A stretch of 48,854 bases of DNA from Chthoniobacteraceae bacterium (lineage in GTDB: Bacteria; Verrucomicrobiota; Verrucomicrobiia; Chthoniobacterales; Chthoniobacteraceae): the NCBI GenBank assembly GCA_947471505.1, contig CANIWM010000046.1:1-48854 (forward strand), given 5' to 3'. Within the stretch, counting starts at the first letter, position 1. Each line of letters starts with the position of its first letter. Below, piece after piece: positions 25,090 through 32,551 of the stretch. The position numbers were made by a program, and so were the translations under genes. Below the pieces are notes generated by a model, which saw nothing but the letters and a program-made list of their open reading frames with translations, was not told where the DNA came from and did no database searches.

Positions 25090-25209
25090 TTACATGAGCA
25101 GTACCAATAGAAATTGATTCACGGGACCGAACCGGTGCCCGCATTTCGGGCAGGCCGTTGCGTAGGTGGAAACATCGGTTTTACAATCGGGGCATGGTCG
25201 GAGTGGCAT
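25090..25209 (-). CDS. 39-aa zinc-ribbon protein
   Basis: Reading the minus strand from ATG at 25209 to TAA at 25090 gives MPLRPCPDCKTDVS, then YATACPKCGHRF, then a short hydrophobic tail NQFLLVLLM. C6/C9 and C20/C23 form a two-CxxC zinc ribbon like the rubredoxin-type ribbons at the N-termini of small bacterial membrane proteins. The hydrophobic tail is only about 8 residues, so either the tail anchor has been truncated or the stop is recent. It lies between the sulfatase start and the VapBC-like pair, on the sulfatase strand. Too short for most gene callers, but the motif is too regular to be chance. Confidence 0.65.
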   Translation of the reverse strand: MPLRPCPDCKTDVSTYATACPKCGHRFGPVNQFLLVLLM

Positions 25210-25302
25210 GGTGTGAAAAGCGTAGCAGACGGTTCGTCCTCCGTCACTCCCGATCAAGCCCCTTGCGACTCCATCGCTGAGGTGGTATTGGCACCGAGCA
25301 TT

Positions 25303-25500
25303 ATGAGTGTTCTGACCATACGCATTTCGGAGAAGGAGAAAACCACGCTCGCTCGCCGCGCCAAGGAGGAGGGAACGACGACCGGAGCACTCGTGCGGAG
25401 GATGATTCAGGAGCGCCCGTTTACCACAGCGGCGGACCTGCTCGCGGAGATGGATTCGCTCATGGGTGATAAGCGGCTGGCCATTCGGAAAAGGCCGTGA
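25303..25500 (+). CDS. Ribbon-helix-helix-like antitoxin
   Basis: A 65-aa protein. MSVLTIRISEKEKTTLARRA and GTTTGALVRRMIQE match the beta-strand and two-helix arrangement of CopG/ribbon-helix-helix DNA-binding antitoxins; the C-terminal part is the presumed toxin-binding tail. The ATG at 25303 is chosen because the fold begins there; upstream in-frame sequence overlaps the zinc-ribbon ORF on the other strand. Its stop overlaps the toxin start by GTGA. Confidence 0.8.
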   Translation: MSVLTIRISEKEKTTLARRAKEEGTTTGALVRRMIQERPFTTAADLLAEMDSLMGDKRLAIRKRP

Positions 25501-25883
25501 ATGCGCTGCTGGATTCTTCCTTCCTGATCGACCTCCTCAACGAACTCGCTTCGGCGAAACCCGGCCCGGCGTGCGCTTGGCTGGCCCGGAACCGCCATAT
25601 GCGACTTTGGGTTAGCGCGGCGAGTGTGGCGGAAGTCCTGGAAGGTGCCGATGACATCGACGCGGTGCGCGAGTTCCTGAGCCGTTTCGGCTGGCAGGGG
25701 CTGCATCACGCTCATGCTGCCCGAGTCGCGCTCCTTCAGCGCCGAGCGACCCACCGGATGGGAGAAAATGATGCGTGGCAGGCTGCGGTGGCTATGGAAA
25801 TGCGTGGCAAGATTGTCGGCCACGATCCGAAGGCATTTGCGCGCCTCGGGGCGATGTATTGCGACCATCGGGCGAAAGCGTGA
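25497..25883 (+). CDS. PIN-domain ribonuclease toxin (VapC-like)
   Basis: A 128-aa protein starting with GTG at 25497 in a GTGA overlap with the antitoxin stop. Active-site acids are D6 in LLDSSFLIDLL, E43 in SVAEVLEG, D92 in GENDAWQAAVAM and D109 in GHDPKAFARL. It belongs to a different PIN subgroup from the one at 11934, with a ribbon-helix-helix partner rather than the MSTLAEIE partner. The predicted action is Mg2+-dependent RNA cleavage. Confidence 0.88.
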   Translation: MNALLDSSFLIDLLNELASAKPGPACAWLARNRHMRLWVSAASVAEVLEGADDIDAVREFLSRFGWQGLHHAHAARVALLQRRATHRMGENDAWQAAVAMEMRGKIVGHDPKAFARLGAMYCDHRAKA

Positions 25884-26042
25884 GCGGCGCGGCGTTCGTC
25901 ATTTCCCCATACACCCGCACCCAATCACTTTTCACCGCTCTCCCGCTTGCCAAATGCGGGGTGCGGATTATTTTTTGCGGCATGAATCTGCTCCTTCTTA
26001 TGAACATTCTGCGCGCCGTGGGTCGGCGCTTGGGGAGGCTTT

Positions 26043-26048
26043 TATAAT
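26043..26048 (+). promoter_or_regulatory. Possible -10 element of the XRE regulator gene
   Basis: TATAAT lies 17 bp before the ATG at 26066. No good -35 hexamer is found at the usual distance, so the promoter would depend on an extended or activated form, or the match may be chance. The rest of the 182-bp gap 25884-26065 holds no gene. Confidence 0.35.
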
Positions 26049-26065
26049 GGGAGGCTCGATGGTGC

Positions 26066-26413
26066 ATGAAGGCCGGACGCAAAGCAAAGTGTGTGTGCAA
26101 GCCTCGCAAGGCGATGCCGGTGCCGCCGCCCGATTTGGTTTGCCCGGTGTGTGCGGCGTTTGGGCGCGTGTTGCGGGCGGAACGATTGCGGCAGGGGCTT
26201 TCGCAGACTGAACTGGCACGGGCGGCGGGTGTGGGGCGCTCTTCGGTGAGCGATGTGGAGGCGGGCAAGGGCGGCGGGCCGGAGCTGGACTGGGGGACGC
26301 GCATCGCGTTTGCGCTGGGGGTGCCCTTTGATGAGCTGGCGCGTCTGGCTCGACTGGAAGTGGCGAAGGCAGAGGCGAAAGCATCGACCAAGCCACAGCA
26401 CCCGTCGGTATAA
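26066..26413 (+). CDS. XRE-family transcriptional regulator with N-terminal cysteine cluster
   Basis: A 115-aa protein. Residues about 34-92 form a Cro/C1-type helix-turn-helix (LRQGLSQTELARAAGVGRSS, then VSDVEAGKG). Ahead of it, C9, C11, C26 and C29 (CVC and CPVC) could bind zinc. The C-terminus is a short Ala/Lys helix. It is followed after only a few bases by the open frame that contains the 42-bp repeat array, then by the WDSG-leader protein, so all three could be one transcript. It may regulate this locus or the toxin-antitoxin pair just upstream. Confidence 0.85.
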   Translation: MKAGRKAKCVCKPRKAMPVPPPDLVCPVCAAFGRVLRAERLRQGLSQTELARAAGVGRSSVSDVEAGKGGGPELDWGTRIAFALGVPFDELARLARLEVAKAEAKASTKPQHPSV

Positions 26414-26442
26414 CGACCGTGCCAGATGCGCCTCTCGGGGGT

Positions 26443-26952
26443 ATGGTGGCACTCATGAAAAGGAGCGACTCCGATTTCAGGGAAACTCAGCTTCCGGGCG
26501 CTGCAACCATACTGGTTGGCGACCACCGGAGTCTCCCCTCACCGCCAACCACGCTGGTTGGCGACCACCGGAGTCTCCCCTCACCGCCAACGATGCTGGT
26601 TGGCGACCACCGGAGTCTCCCCTCACCGCCAACCATGATGGTTGGCGACCACCGGAGTCTCCCCTCACCGCCAACCATGCTGGTTGGCAACCACCGGAGT
26701 CTCCCCTCACCGCCAACCATGCTGGTTAGCGGCCACCGGAGTCTCCCCTCACTGCCAACCATGCTGGTTGGCAACCACCGGAGTCTCCCCTCACTGCCAA
26801 CCATGCTGGTTGGCGACCACCGGAGTCTCCCCCAACCGCCAACCATTATGGGTACCATAATGAGGAGCCTGTTTTCCGACCGTTCCATCGGCGGAGCGCG
26901 CACTCCTTTCCACCACCTGCATCCACCTTATGTCGCCGCCAAACTGGGATGA
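26443..26952 (+). CDS. ORF composed of 14-aa repeats (42-bp array), coding status uncertain
   Basis: From ATG 26443 (GTG 26419 also possible) the frame is open to 26952. Eight units of 14 residues, typified by MLVGDHRSLPSPPT, run through the array, followed by about 35 non-repetitive residues. Because the period is a multiple of three and units lack stops, the two other informative frames, including the minus strand (GEGRLRWSPTS units), are open as well, so no frame can be called coding with certainty. It begins 29 bp after the XRE gene and its end overlaps the start of the WDSG protein at 26930. Confidence 0.35.
   Translation: MVALMKRSDSDFRETQLPGAATILVGDHRSLPSPPTTLVGDHRSLPSPPTMLVGDHRSLPSPPTMMVGDHRSLPSPPTMLVGNHRSLPSPPTMLVSGHRSLPSLPTMLVGNHRSLPSLPTMLVGDHRSLPQPPTIMGTIMRSLFSDRSIGGARTPFHHLHPPYVAAKLG
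26514..26849. repeat. 42-bp tandem repeat array, 8 units, each with an embedded hairpin
   Basis: The GGTTGGC word recurs at 26514, 26556, 26598, 26640, 26682, 26724 (variant), 26766 and 26808, an exact 42-bp spacing with no indel. Each unit ends in CCAACCA-TGC-TGGTTGG, a 7-bp stem with a 3-nt loop, separated by CACCGGAGTCTCCCCTCACC. Unit differences are single-base. There are no unique spacers, so this is not a CRISPR. Confidence 0.9.
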
Positions 26953-27961
26953 AGGTTCGTGGGACAGCGGCTCGTGGGATTCTCCGACGCCGCCCGTTTT
27001 CGTCCCCCTTCCACAAAGTAAAAAACCAATAAACCGCAAAACCATGGCCAGCAATCCAACACCCGAAGACGACGACCTCCTCTGCGCACTCGCCGAGGAC
27101 CTCGCCGATGGCGCTAACCTTCACGAAGGGCCCATCGGCATCAAACAAAACACCGAAGCCGTGCTTCGCGCCGCCATCGCCGCGACGGTAGCGGCAAAGC
27201 TCGCACTGGGGGGCGCGCGAAATGCGCTCGAAGACTTGGTCGATGCCCGTCAGGCGGCGGACGTGGCCGGGACCGAGGTGCTGCGCAATTGCCGCCTCCG
27301 CCTCGTGAAATTATTCGGTGCGCGATACACTGCGCAGTGGGGACAGGCGGGATTTCCCAACCAGTCCACCGCGATCCCGGATGCACAGGATGCGCGCTTC
27401 ACCCTGCTGAACGCGCTGAAGGCTTACTTCGTCGCAAATCCATCCGCAGAGAGCGTGGATATGGAGGCAACCGCCGCGATTTGCACCGCAGCACACACCG
27501 CTCTGAGCAATGCGCGTCAGGCCGAAAACACCGGCGAACAAGCCGTGACGGATGCGAAAGCCGCCGAAGCCGCTGCAGTGAAAACCCTGCGCAAACGCGT
27601 GCGCGGGCTCATCGAAGAACTCGGCCAGCTCATCGCCGACGATGATTCGCGCTACGAGGCATTCGGCCTGAACATTCCGGCACATCCGACCGCGCCGGAG
27701 TCCCTCACCTCGCTCACCGCCGAGCCGCAGGGCGGAGGAAAAGCGCACTTCTCATGGCCCTACGCCACGCGCATGACCGGCACCCGAATCATGGGCAAAC
27801 GCATCGGCGTGGACGACGAGGCGCACTCCCTCGGCACCGCCGAAGGACTGGAGAAAACATTCACCGGCCTCGCCCCGGGCAACTGGGAATTCTCGGCAAT
27901 CTCCTACAACGAAGGCGGCGACGCCCCCGCCAGCCCGACGGTGCAAGCGACGATCACTTGA
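26930..27961 (+). CDS. WDSG-leader helical protein with C-terminal FN3-like domain, unknown function
   Basis: 343 aa from ATG 26930, or 305 aa from ATG 27044 (MASNPTPEDDD). The optional leader holds WDEGSWDSGSWDSPTPP, a Trp-Asp-Ser-Gly repeat followed by a Pro-rich and Lys-rich linker ending KTM. I recall similar leaders in proteins of this phylum, so I keep the longer form. Residues 40-270 are largely helical (KQNTEAVLRAAIAATVAAK, TLRKRVRGLIEELGQLIADD), and FGLNIPAHPTAPESL leads into about 80 residues with a beta pattern like fibronectin type III (FTGLAPGNWEFSAISYNEGG). There is no signal peptide or catalytic motif. It follows the 42-bp array directly and precedes a nuclease-like gene. Confidence 0.7.
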   Translation: MSPPNWDEGSWDSGSWDSPTPPVFVPLPQSKKPINRKTMASNPTPEDDDLLCALAEDLADGANLHEGPIGIKQNTEAVLRAAIAATVAAKLALGGARNALEDLVDARQAADVAGTEVLRNCRLRLVKLFGARYTAQWGQAGFPNQSTAIPDAQDARFTLLNALKAYFVANPSAESVDMEATAAICTAAHTALSNARQAENTGEQAVTDAKAAEAAAVKTLRKRVRGLIEELGQLIADDDSRYEAFGLNIPAHPTAPESLTSLTAEPQGGGKAHFSWPYATRMTGTRIMGKRIGVDDEAHSLGTAEGLEKTFTGLAPGNWEFSAISYNEGGDAPASPTVQATIT

Positions 27962-28091
27962 TCTTACCGACGGAAGTCGGGGACTACTTTCGCAAGCGTG
28001 CTTCGCCGACACGCTCGCGACTGGCGGGCCACTTTGTATCTGTTAAATTGACCTCCCACCGCTTTTGATCGTGAACTCAGAAAAATCCAAA

Positions 28092-28616
28092 ATGAGTTAT
28101 CCCGAAATCAAGAAAAAGCTGAACGCACTGTTTGAGGCCAAAGTCGCTCTTCGAGCTGACGGAGTTCTTCGCTCCGAAAGAATTACTGGCGAAATCGGGG
28201 AATGGTTTGCCGAAAAGGCATACGATGGAAACCGCGCTCAAGCGACGTCCAACAAAGGGTGGGATATAATCCAGCAAGTTACAGCCGACAAAAAGGAAAG
28301 ATTGCAGGTAAAGGCTCATGCAAAAGGGCGCGATAACAATGCTCGATGGACCGAGGTTAATCCCGACCGTTTCGACAATTTCAACCGTTTGATAATCGTC
28401 GTCATGGGCGATGACTATCTCATCAAGGAATGGTACGATATCCCGTCAAAGGATTTGAAGTGGCTCTCAGTCAAATCAGGAGGGGCAAGGATTGTGAATT
28501 GGGATGACGCCAATGAAGGCGGCTTTAAGAAGAATATTTCCGAATTGCCGAATGGTAAATCCTTGAGCGAGTTCATCGCTGTGGACGACTTCTCCCTTTT
28601 GGGGGACGGGGATTAG
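28092..28616 (+). CDS. PD-(D/E)XK nuclease-like protein
   Basis: A 174-aa protein from ATG 28092; TTG 28065 would add 9 residues. ITGEIGEWFAEKAY (E34/E37), NKGWDII (D58) and LQVKAHAK (Q72, K74) have the spacing of a PD-(D/E)XK endonuclease core, with Q in place of the usual second acid, as in several restriction-like families. This would be a Mg2+-dependent DNA cleavage or DNA-binding protein. Codon use is clearly more AT-rich than in neighbours, so the gene was probably acquired horizontally. No methylase accompanies it. The 130 bp before it contain a short GCAAGCGTG/CACGCTCGC inverted repeat and no gene. Confidence 0.6.
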   Translation: MSYPEIKKKLNALFEAKVALRADGVLRSERITGEIGEWFAEKAYDGNRAQATSNKGWDIIQQVTADKKERLQVKAHAKGRDNNARWTEVNPDRFDNFNRLIIVVMGDDYLIKEWYDIPSKDLKWLSVKSGGARIVNWDDANEGGFKKNISELPNGKSLSEFIAVDDFSLLGDGD

Positions 28617-28680
28617 GAGCCGAAGACAGCCAACGGCAAATTCCCGCTCCGGTTCGCTTGCGCTCGCATTTTCCCTGCGC

Positions 28681-31600
28681 TCACTCCCGATACACCCGCA
28701 CCCAATCAAACCTGCTCCACCCCATCTGCCCGGCTTCTCCGTGGTCTTCGGGTTTGCCGTTGTTGGGGATTTTGCCGAGGCGGAGGGTGGCGGGTTGGGC
28801 GGGGTAGTCTTTGCGGGGGATGCGGGCTAGTTCGATGTCTTGGTCGAAGGTGCCGGGGCCGGTGGCTACGATGCGGATATGTTCTTTTTCGAGGACGAAG
28901 GCGACGGTGACGGGGCTTTCGATGTCGCAGAGGCCGGTGAGTTTTTCGCCGCCGTTGGCGCTGATGCCGAAGCGGCCGTCTTTGCGGCGGTTGGCTTTGA
29001 GGAATTTGCCGTCGGGCCAGACGAGGGCGACGCCGGGGCCCCAACTGTTGCCTTCGTCGCCGGCGTCCTGGCGGATTTGGGCGGCGACGGTTTTTGTGCC
29101 GTCGGGGAGCGGGCGCTCGGTCCATGCGTGGACGTTGGCGGGGGCGAGGATGACGAGGCCTTCTTTGTCGGGCTTGATGCTTTCGATGCGCTTGGAGGCG
29201 ACGTTTTTCCAGCCGTCTTTCGGGGCGGGGACGAAGGTGTCTTCGAAGACGATTTTCGTTTTGTCGAGCGTGAGGGCGGAGACGGGTTTGGCGACGTTGC
29301 GCGGGGTGGCGTCGAGGATGAAGGCGAATCCGCGCCACGCTGCGATGCCGATGGCGGCGTCGGGTTTGAACGAAAGCTCGGGCTGGAAGTTGTCCATCGG
29401 CGGGGCGTAGAGGGCGCATGTGGCGGGGTCGAGGCCGAGGGCTCCGAAGTCTATGACGAGTTTGGTGCGGACGCCTTTGCCGCTGTAGTTGCCGACGGCG
29501 ATGAGGGTTTTGCCGTTCTTTTTCCAAATGGTGGCGCGGCAGTCGGGCGACTCGGTTTTCACGGGGTTCGCGGTGTCCCACCAGCCGATGAACTGGCTGT
29601 CGTGAACGCCGAAGTCGTCCCACAATTTCCACACGGGCTGAGGGGAGCCGCCCCAGCCGAGACGGCCGGTCATTCCGAATGGAAGACCAAGCCACGGGTT
29701 GCCGCCGCCTTCGAGCATTTCGCCCATGAGGCCATAGGGGATGCCGCTGATGCCGACGAGCATTTGCTCGGCGGAGACGTTGTAGTGGTGGCCTTCGCCG
29801 AACCACATGCGGTCCACATACGGGAGGGAATCCATGAAGATGAGGGCGTTGCTGGCAAAGCCGGCCATATCGTTCATTTCGTTCCACGAGTGGAGGTCGA
29901 TGAGGCCGCCGCGCGTGGCGTATTGGTCGAGGATTTTGCGGGCGCGCTTCATGACGGTGCGGTCGAACGAAATGTCGTCGAGGTAAATGCCGTCGCAGCC
30001 CGCGTTTTCGATGAGCCAGCGGAGGCCTTCGAGGTAGAGGTTGTCAAAGCGCGACTTGGTGGCGGTGAGGACGCTGGCGTCGTTCGTGCCGGGCTCGTAC
30101 CAAGCGCCCCAGTAGTTGCCGCCGAGATGCTCCTCCAGCCACGCATGGCCGCCGCCTTTACCCGGCGCGAGCAGTTCGCTGCCAAAGGACCGCAGGGCGA
30201 AGATTTCGGGCGTCCAGTTCGAGAGTTCGCGGATGGTGTAGTAATACTTCACGCGCATCCCGAGGGCGTGGACTTTGTCGGCATACTCGCGGAGTTTGTC
30301 GGCGGTGAGGAACGGGTAGTTGATGTAGGGATTGAGCGCGTTGCCCTGGTGGATGTTGATGATGTTTGCACCGGTCGCTTTGACCTTCGCGGGGTCCTGG
30401 ATGCCGCCGATGTGGAAGTAGCGGTCCTTCCACTGCGCGGCGGTATTGAGCGGCTTGAACGGGGTGATGGAGAGGTCGAAGTTGAATGCAAGCGGCTTGC
30501 CGGGCTCCAGCGTGCGCGGGCCGGAGTAGGCGGTAAAGAGGACGGTTTGCGCGTCCTTGCGCTCCACTTTGATTCCGCCCTTCCCGCCCCCGCTCCACGA
30601 CGGCGGGTCGTTCAACGGCTGGTGCGGGTAGTGGATATTGATCATCGGGCGGACGTAATTCTCCGCCGTGAGCCGCACGCGCAGGCCGGCATTCACATCG
30701 CCCATCCAAAGCGCGTCCTGATGCTTGCGAACGTCCCATTTCCAATCCACCGGCAACTGCGCCGCCCCGCCGTAGTAGCCTAGGCCGGTGGAGTATTTGC
30801 AGGTGTCGGCGGTGCGGGGGATTTCGAGGCGGATGTCGCGGATGCTTGTGACTATGGGGATGAAATAGCAGCGCATCGCCAAGTATCCTTCAGTGTCGAG
30901 CGAGCCGGAGACATTCATATCGCCGACGCCATCCGCAGAGAGTTTCCCTGTCCAATAAGACGCTGATGATACTTGCAGCGCCTTTTGCGTGGTGAACTCC
31001 ACTTCGGTTCCATCTTCACGAGTCGCGACGAACCGCATCGGGCTTGTGAGAATACCAACGCTGGGGCCTTTGCTCTCCGTCACGCTCTGATTGAACATGC
31101 TGGTGATTTTTTCGGGCAAGCCGCTCTCCGCAACCGTCACCGTATGACCATCGAAACGGAGGATGCGCCGTTCACTCGGGGGCTGTGTGGTTTGGCCGCC
31201 GGGGCGTGGAATCGCTGGCTGCGGCTCTGGCGCGTTCGGGGCATCCATGATGTAAGGCTCACCGGATTTCGGGATCACTTTTATTCGATCCCTGCTTTGT
31301 GGGGGCTGTGGTTGCGCAACTTGGTTCGGCTGCGGAGCATTGGTTGCACCGTCCTTGTTGATGACTCTGATTCGCTGGCGTGGACTAGCTGCGGGACTCG
31401 GCGCGGGCGCAGGGGGGAGGGCCATCCCAATCCTCGAATCCAGCCAACGCAGCTTCGTGTGCTTCCACGGCTCCGAGTCACCGCCATCAGTAAGGAGTTC
31501 GCCGGCGATTTCGATTTGAAGAGGAAATTCGCGGTTTCCGATCCTGAGTTCTGTGTGGCCTTTAGGATGTTGGATCAAGACAACGACTTCGCCTTTATAT

Positions 31601-32466
31601 GTGCCAGCCTTCGCGTCTTTTGGCACCATGACATAGCACCATAGTGAGTGAACGAGGCCGAGTTGAACACGCGTTCGCATGGCAGAGGAATATGAGGCTC
31701 CCGACAATAGATTGTTTGTGTTTTCGAGGTCGCCAAGCGTGTCAAACGTCCCCGCGATACGTTCGATTTCGGCATCCCGTTTCGCAGCCCACACCACCAC
31801 CTGAAACATAAACACCTCCCCCGGCCGCGCCACGAACTCCGGCGGCTTCTCGCGCTTCAGCCAAATCTCCGGCACCTGGTCGAACATCCGCACGGGCCGC
31901 TCGCGGCTTTCGAGGAAGACATGCACGTCGCCCGGATGCGCAGCCAGCCACGCGTCCTTTTCCGCCTTCGTGGCGATGATTTCCATTTCGTTGAACCGGT
32001 CGTGCTCCGAGCGCGCTTCCCAGCGGATGGCTTTGGCCTCGGGCAGCTTCTTCACATCGCCGAGCTTGCCTTTCCAATCCGCCGCGCACGTGTCCTGCGG
32101 GCCGAGATACTTCGCCGCCGGAAACGAGCCGCCGCCCGGATTCCCCGGCAGAAAATACACCGCATACTCCCCTGCCGCCGCCGCTTGAAAAACCACCTCG
32201 CCCGCGTCGTTCGTCACCAGCGTGGCCAGCGCATTCTCCACGCGCTTCCCCGCCGCATCCATCACCACGATGCCGTGTTGCGTCGGCGAAGGGTCGCGCC
32301 GCCGCCATTCCAGATTCGCCCGCACCGCCTCCGCAGGCGCTTCCACGCGCACCACGACGCGATGCGTGCCGAGGTTTTTGTCCCACGCCTTTTGCGGGAC
32401 TTCATAGCGGATGCTCTGGGCGTGGAGCGTGATGGCGAGGAAAAGGAATGCGAGCTGGCGAAACAT
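28681..32466 (-). CDS. Large secreted glycoside-hydrolase-like protein (DUF6067/GH123-like)
   Basis: A 1261-aa protein. The start at 32466 gives the signal peptide MFRQLAFLFLAITLHAQS; 67 further codons upstream are antisense to the peptidase leader and rejected. The first 350 residues are beta-rich. A Pro/Gln-rich low-complexity linker follows (nt about 31180-31440), holding two similar short words RIRVINKDG and RIKVIPKSGE. The central part contains a TIM-barrel-like region with CDGIYLDDISFDR, DLHSWNEMND and MWFGEGHHYN, typical of the DUF6067 glycoside-hydrolase-like group; the DD pair is a catalytic candidate. The C-terminus ends DWVRVYRE, as in concanavalin-like carbohydrate-binding domains. 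Substrate unknown. It is divergent from the S9 peptidase with 85 bp between starts. Confidence 0.8.
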   Translation of the reverse strand: MFRQLAFLFLAITLHAQSIRYEVPQKAWDKNLGTHRVVVRVEAPAEAVRANLEWRRRDPSPTQHGIVVMDAAGKRVENALATLVTNDAGEVVFQAAAAGEYAVYFLPGNPGGGSFPAAKYLGPQDTCAADWKGKLGDVKKLPEAKAIRWEARSEHDRFNEMEIIATKAEKDAWLAAHPGDVHVFLESRERPVRMFDQVPEIWLKREKPPEFVARPGEVFMFQVVVWAAKRDAEIERIAGTFDTLGDLENTNNLLSGASYSSAMRTRVQLGLVHSLWCYVMVPKDAKAGTYKGEVVVLIQHPKGHTELRIGNREFPLQIEIAGELLTDGGDSEPWKHTKLRWLDSRIGMALPPAPAPSPAASPRQRIRVINKDGATNAPQPNQVAQPQPPQSRDRIKVIPKSGEPYIMDAPNAPEPQPAIPRPGGQTTQPPSERRILRFDGHTVTVAESGLPEKITSMFNQSVTESKGPSVGILTSPMRFVATREDGTEVEFTTQKALQVSSASYWTGKLSADGVGDMNVSGSLDTEGYLAMRCYFIPIVTSIRDIRLEIPRTADTCKYSTGLGYYGGAAQLPVDWKWDVRKHQDALWMGDVNAGLRVRLTAENYVRPMINIHYPHQPLNDPPSWSGGGKGGIKVERKDAQTVLFTAYSGPRTLEPGKPLAFNFDLSITPFKPLNTAAQWKDRYFHIGGIQDPAKVKATGANIINIHQGNALNPYINYPFLTADKLREYADKVHALGMRVKYYYTIRELSNWTPEIFALRSFGSELLAPGKGGGHAWLEEHLGGNYWGAWYEPGTNDASVLTATKSRFDNLYLEGLRWLIENAGCDGIYLDDISFDRTVMKRARKILDQYATRGGLIDLHSWNEMNDMAGFASNALIFMDSLPYVDRMWFGEGHHYNVSAEQMLVGISGIPYGLMGEMLEGGGNPWLGLPFGMTGRLGWGGSPQPVWKLWDDFGVHDSQFIGWWDTANPVKTESPDCRATIWKKNGKTLIAVGNYSGKGVRTKLVIDFGALGLDPATCALYAPPMDNFQPELSFKPDAAIGIAAWRGFAFILDATPRNVAKPVSALTLDKTKIVFEDTFVPAPKDGWKNVASKRIESIKPDKEGLVILAPANVHAWTERPLPDGTKTVAAQIRQDAGDEGNSWGPGVALVWPDGKFLKANRRKDGRFGISANGGEKLTGLCDIESPVTVAFVLEKEHIRIVATGPGTFDQDIELARIPRKDYPAQPATLRLGKIPNNGKPEDHGEAGQMGWSRFDWVRVYRE

Positions 32467-32551
32467 GACGCACGAGAGAACCAGCACGGGGCGCTTTGAA
32501 AAGGCGGAAATAATACTGCAACCCTCCCCTGCCCTATCGCAATCTCCCGCC

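Noticed and set aside
26514-26849. CRISPR array
   Set aside because: The units are contiguous 42-bp copies with no unique spacers and no cas genes nearby.
28840-30783. 647-aa plus-strand open frame
   Set aside because: It is antisense to the GH-like protein, an Ala/Glu/Val/Gly-rich shadow.
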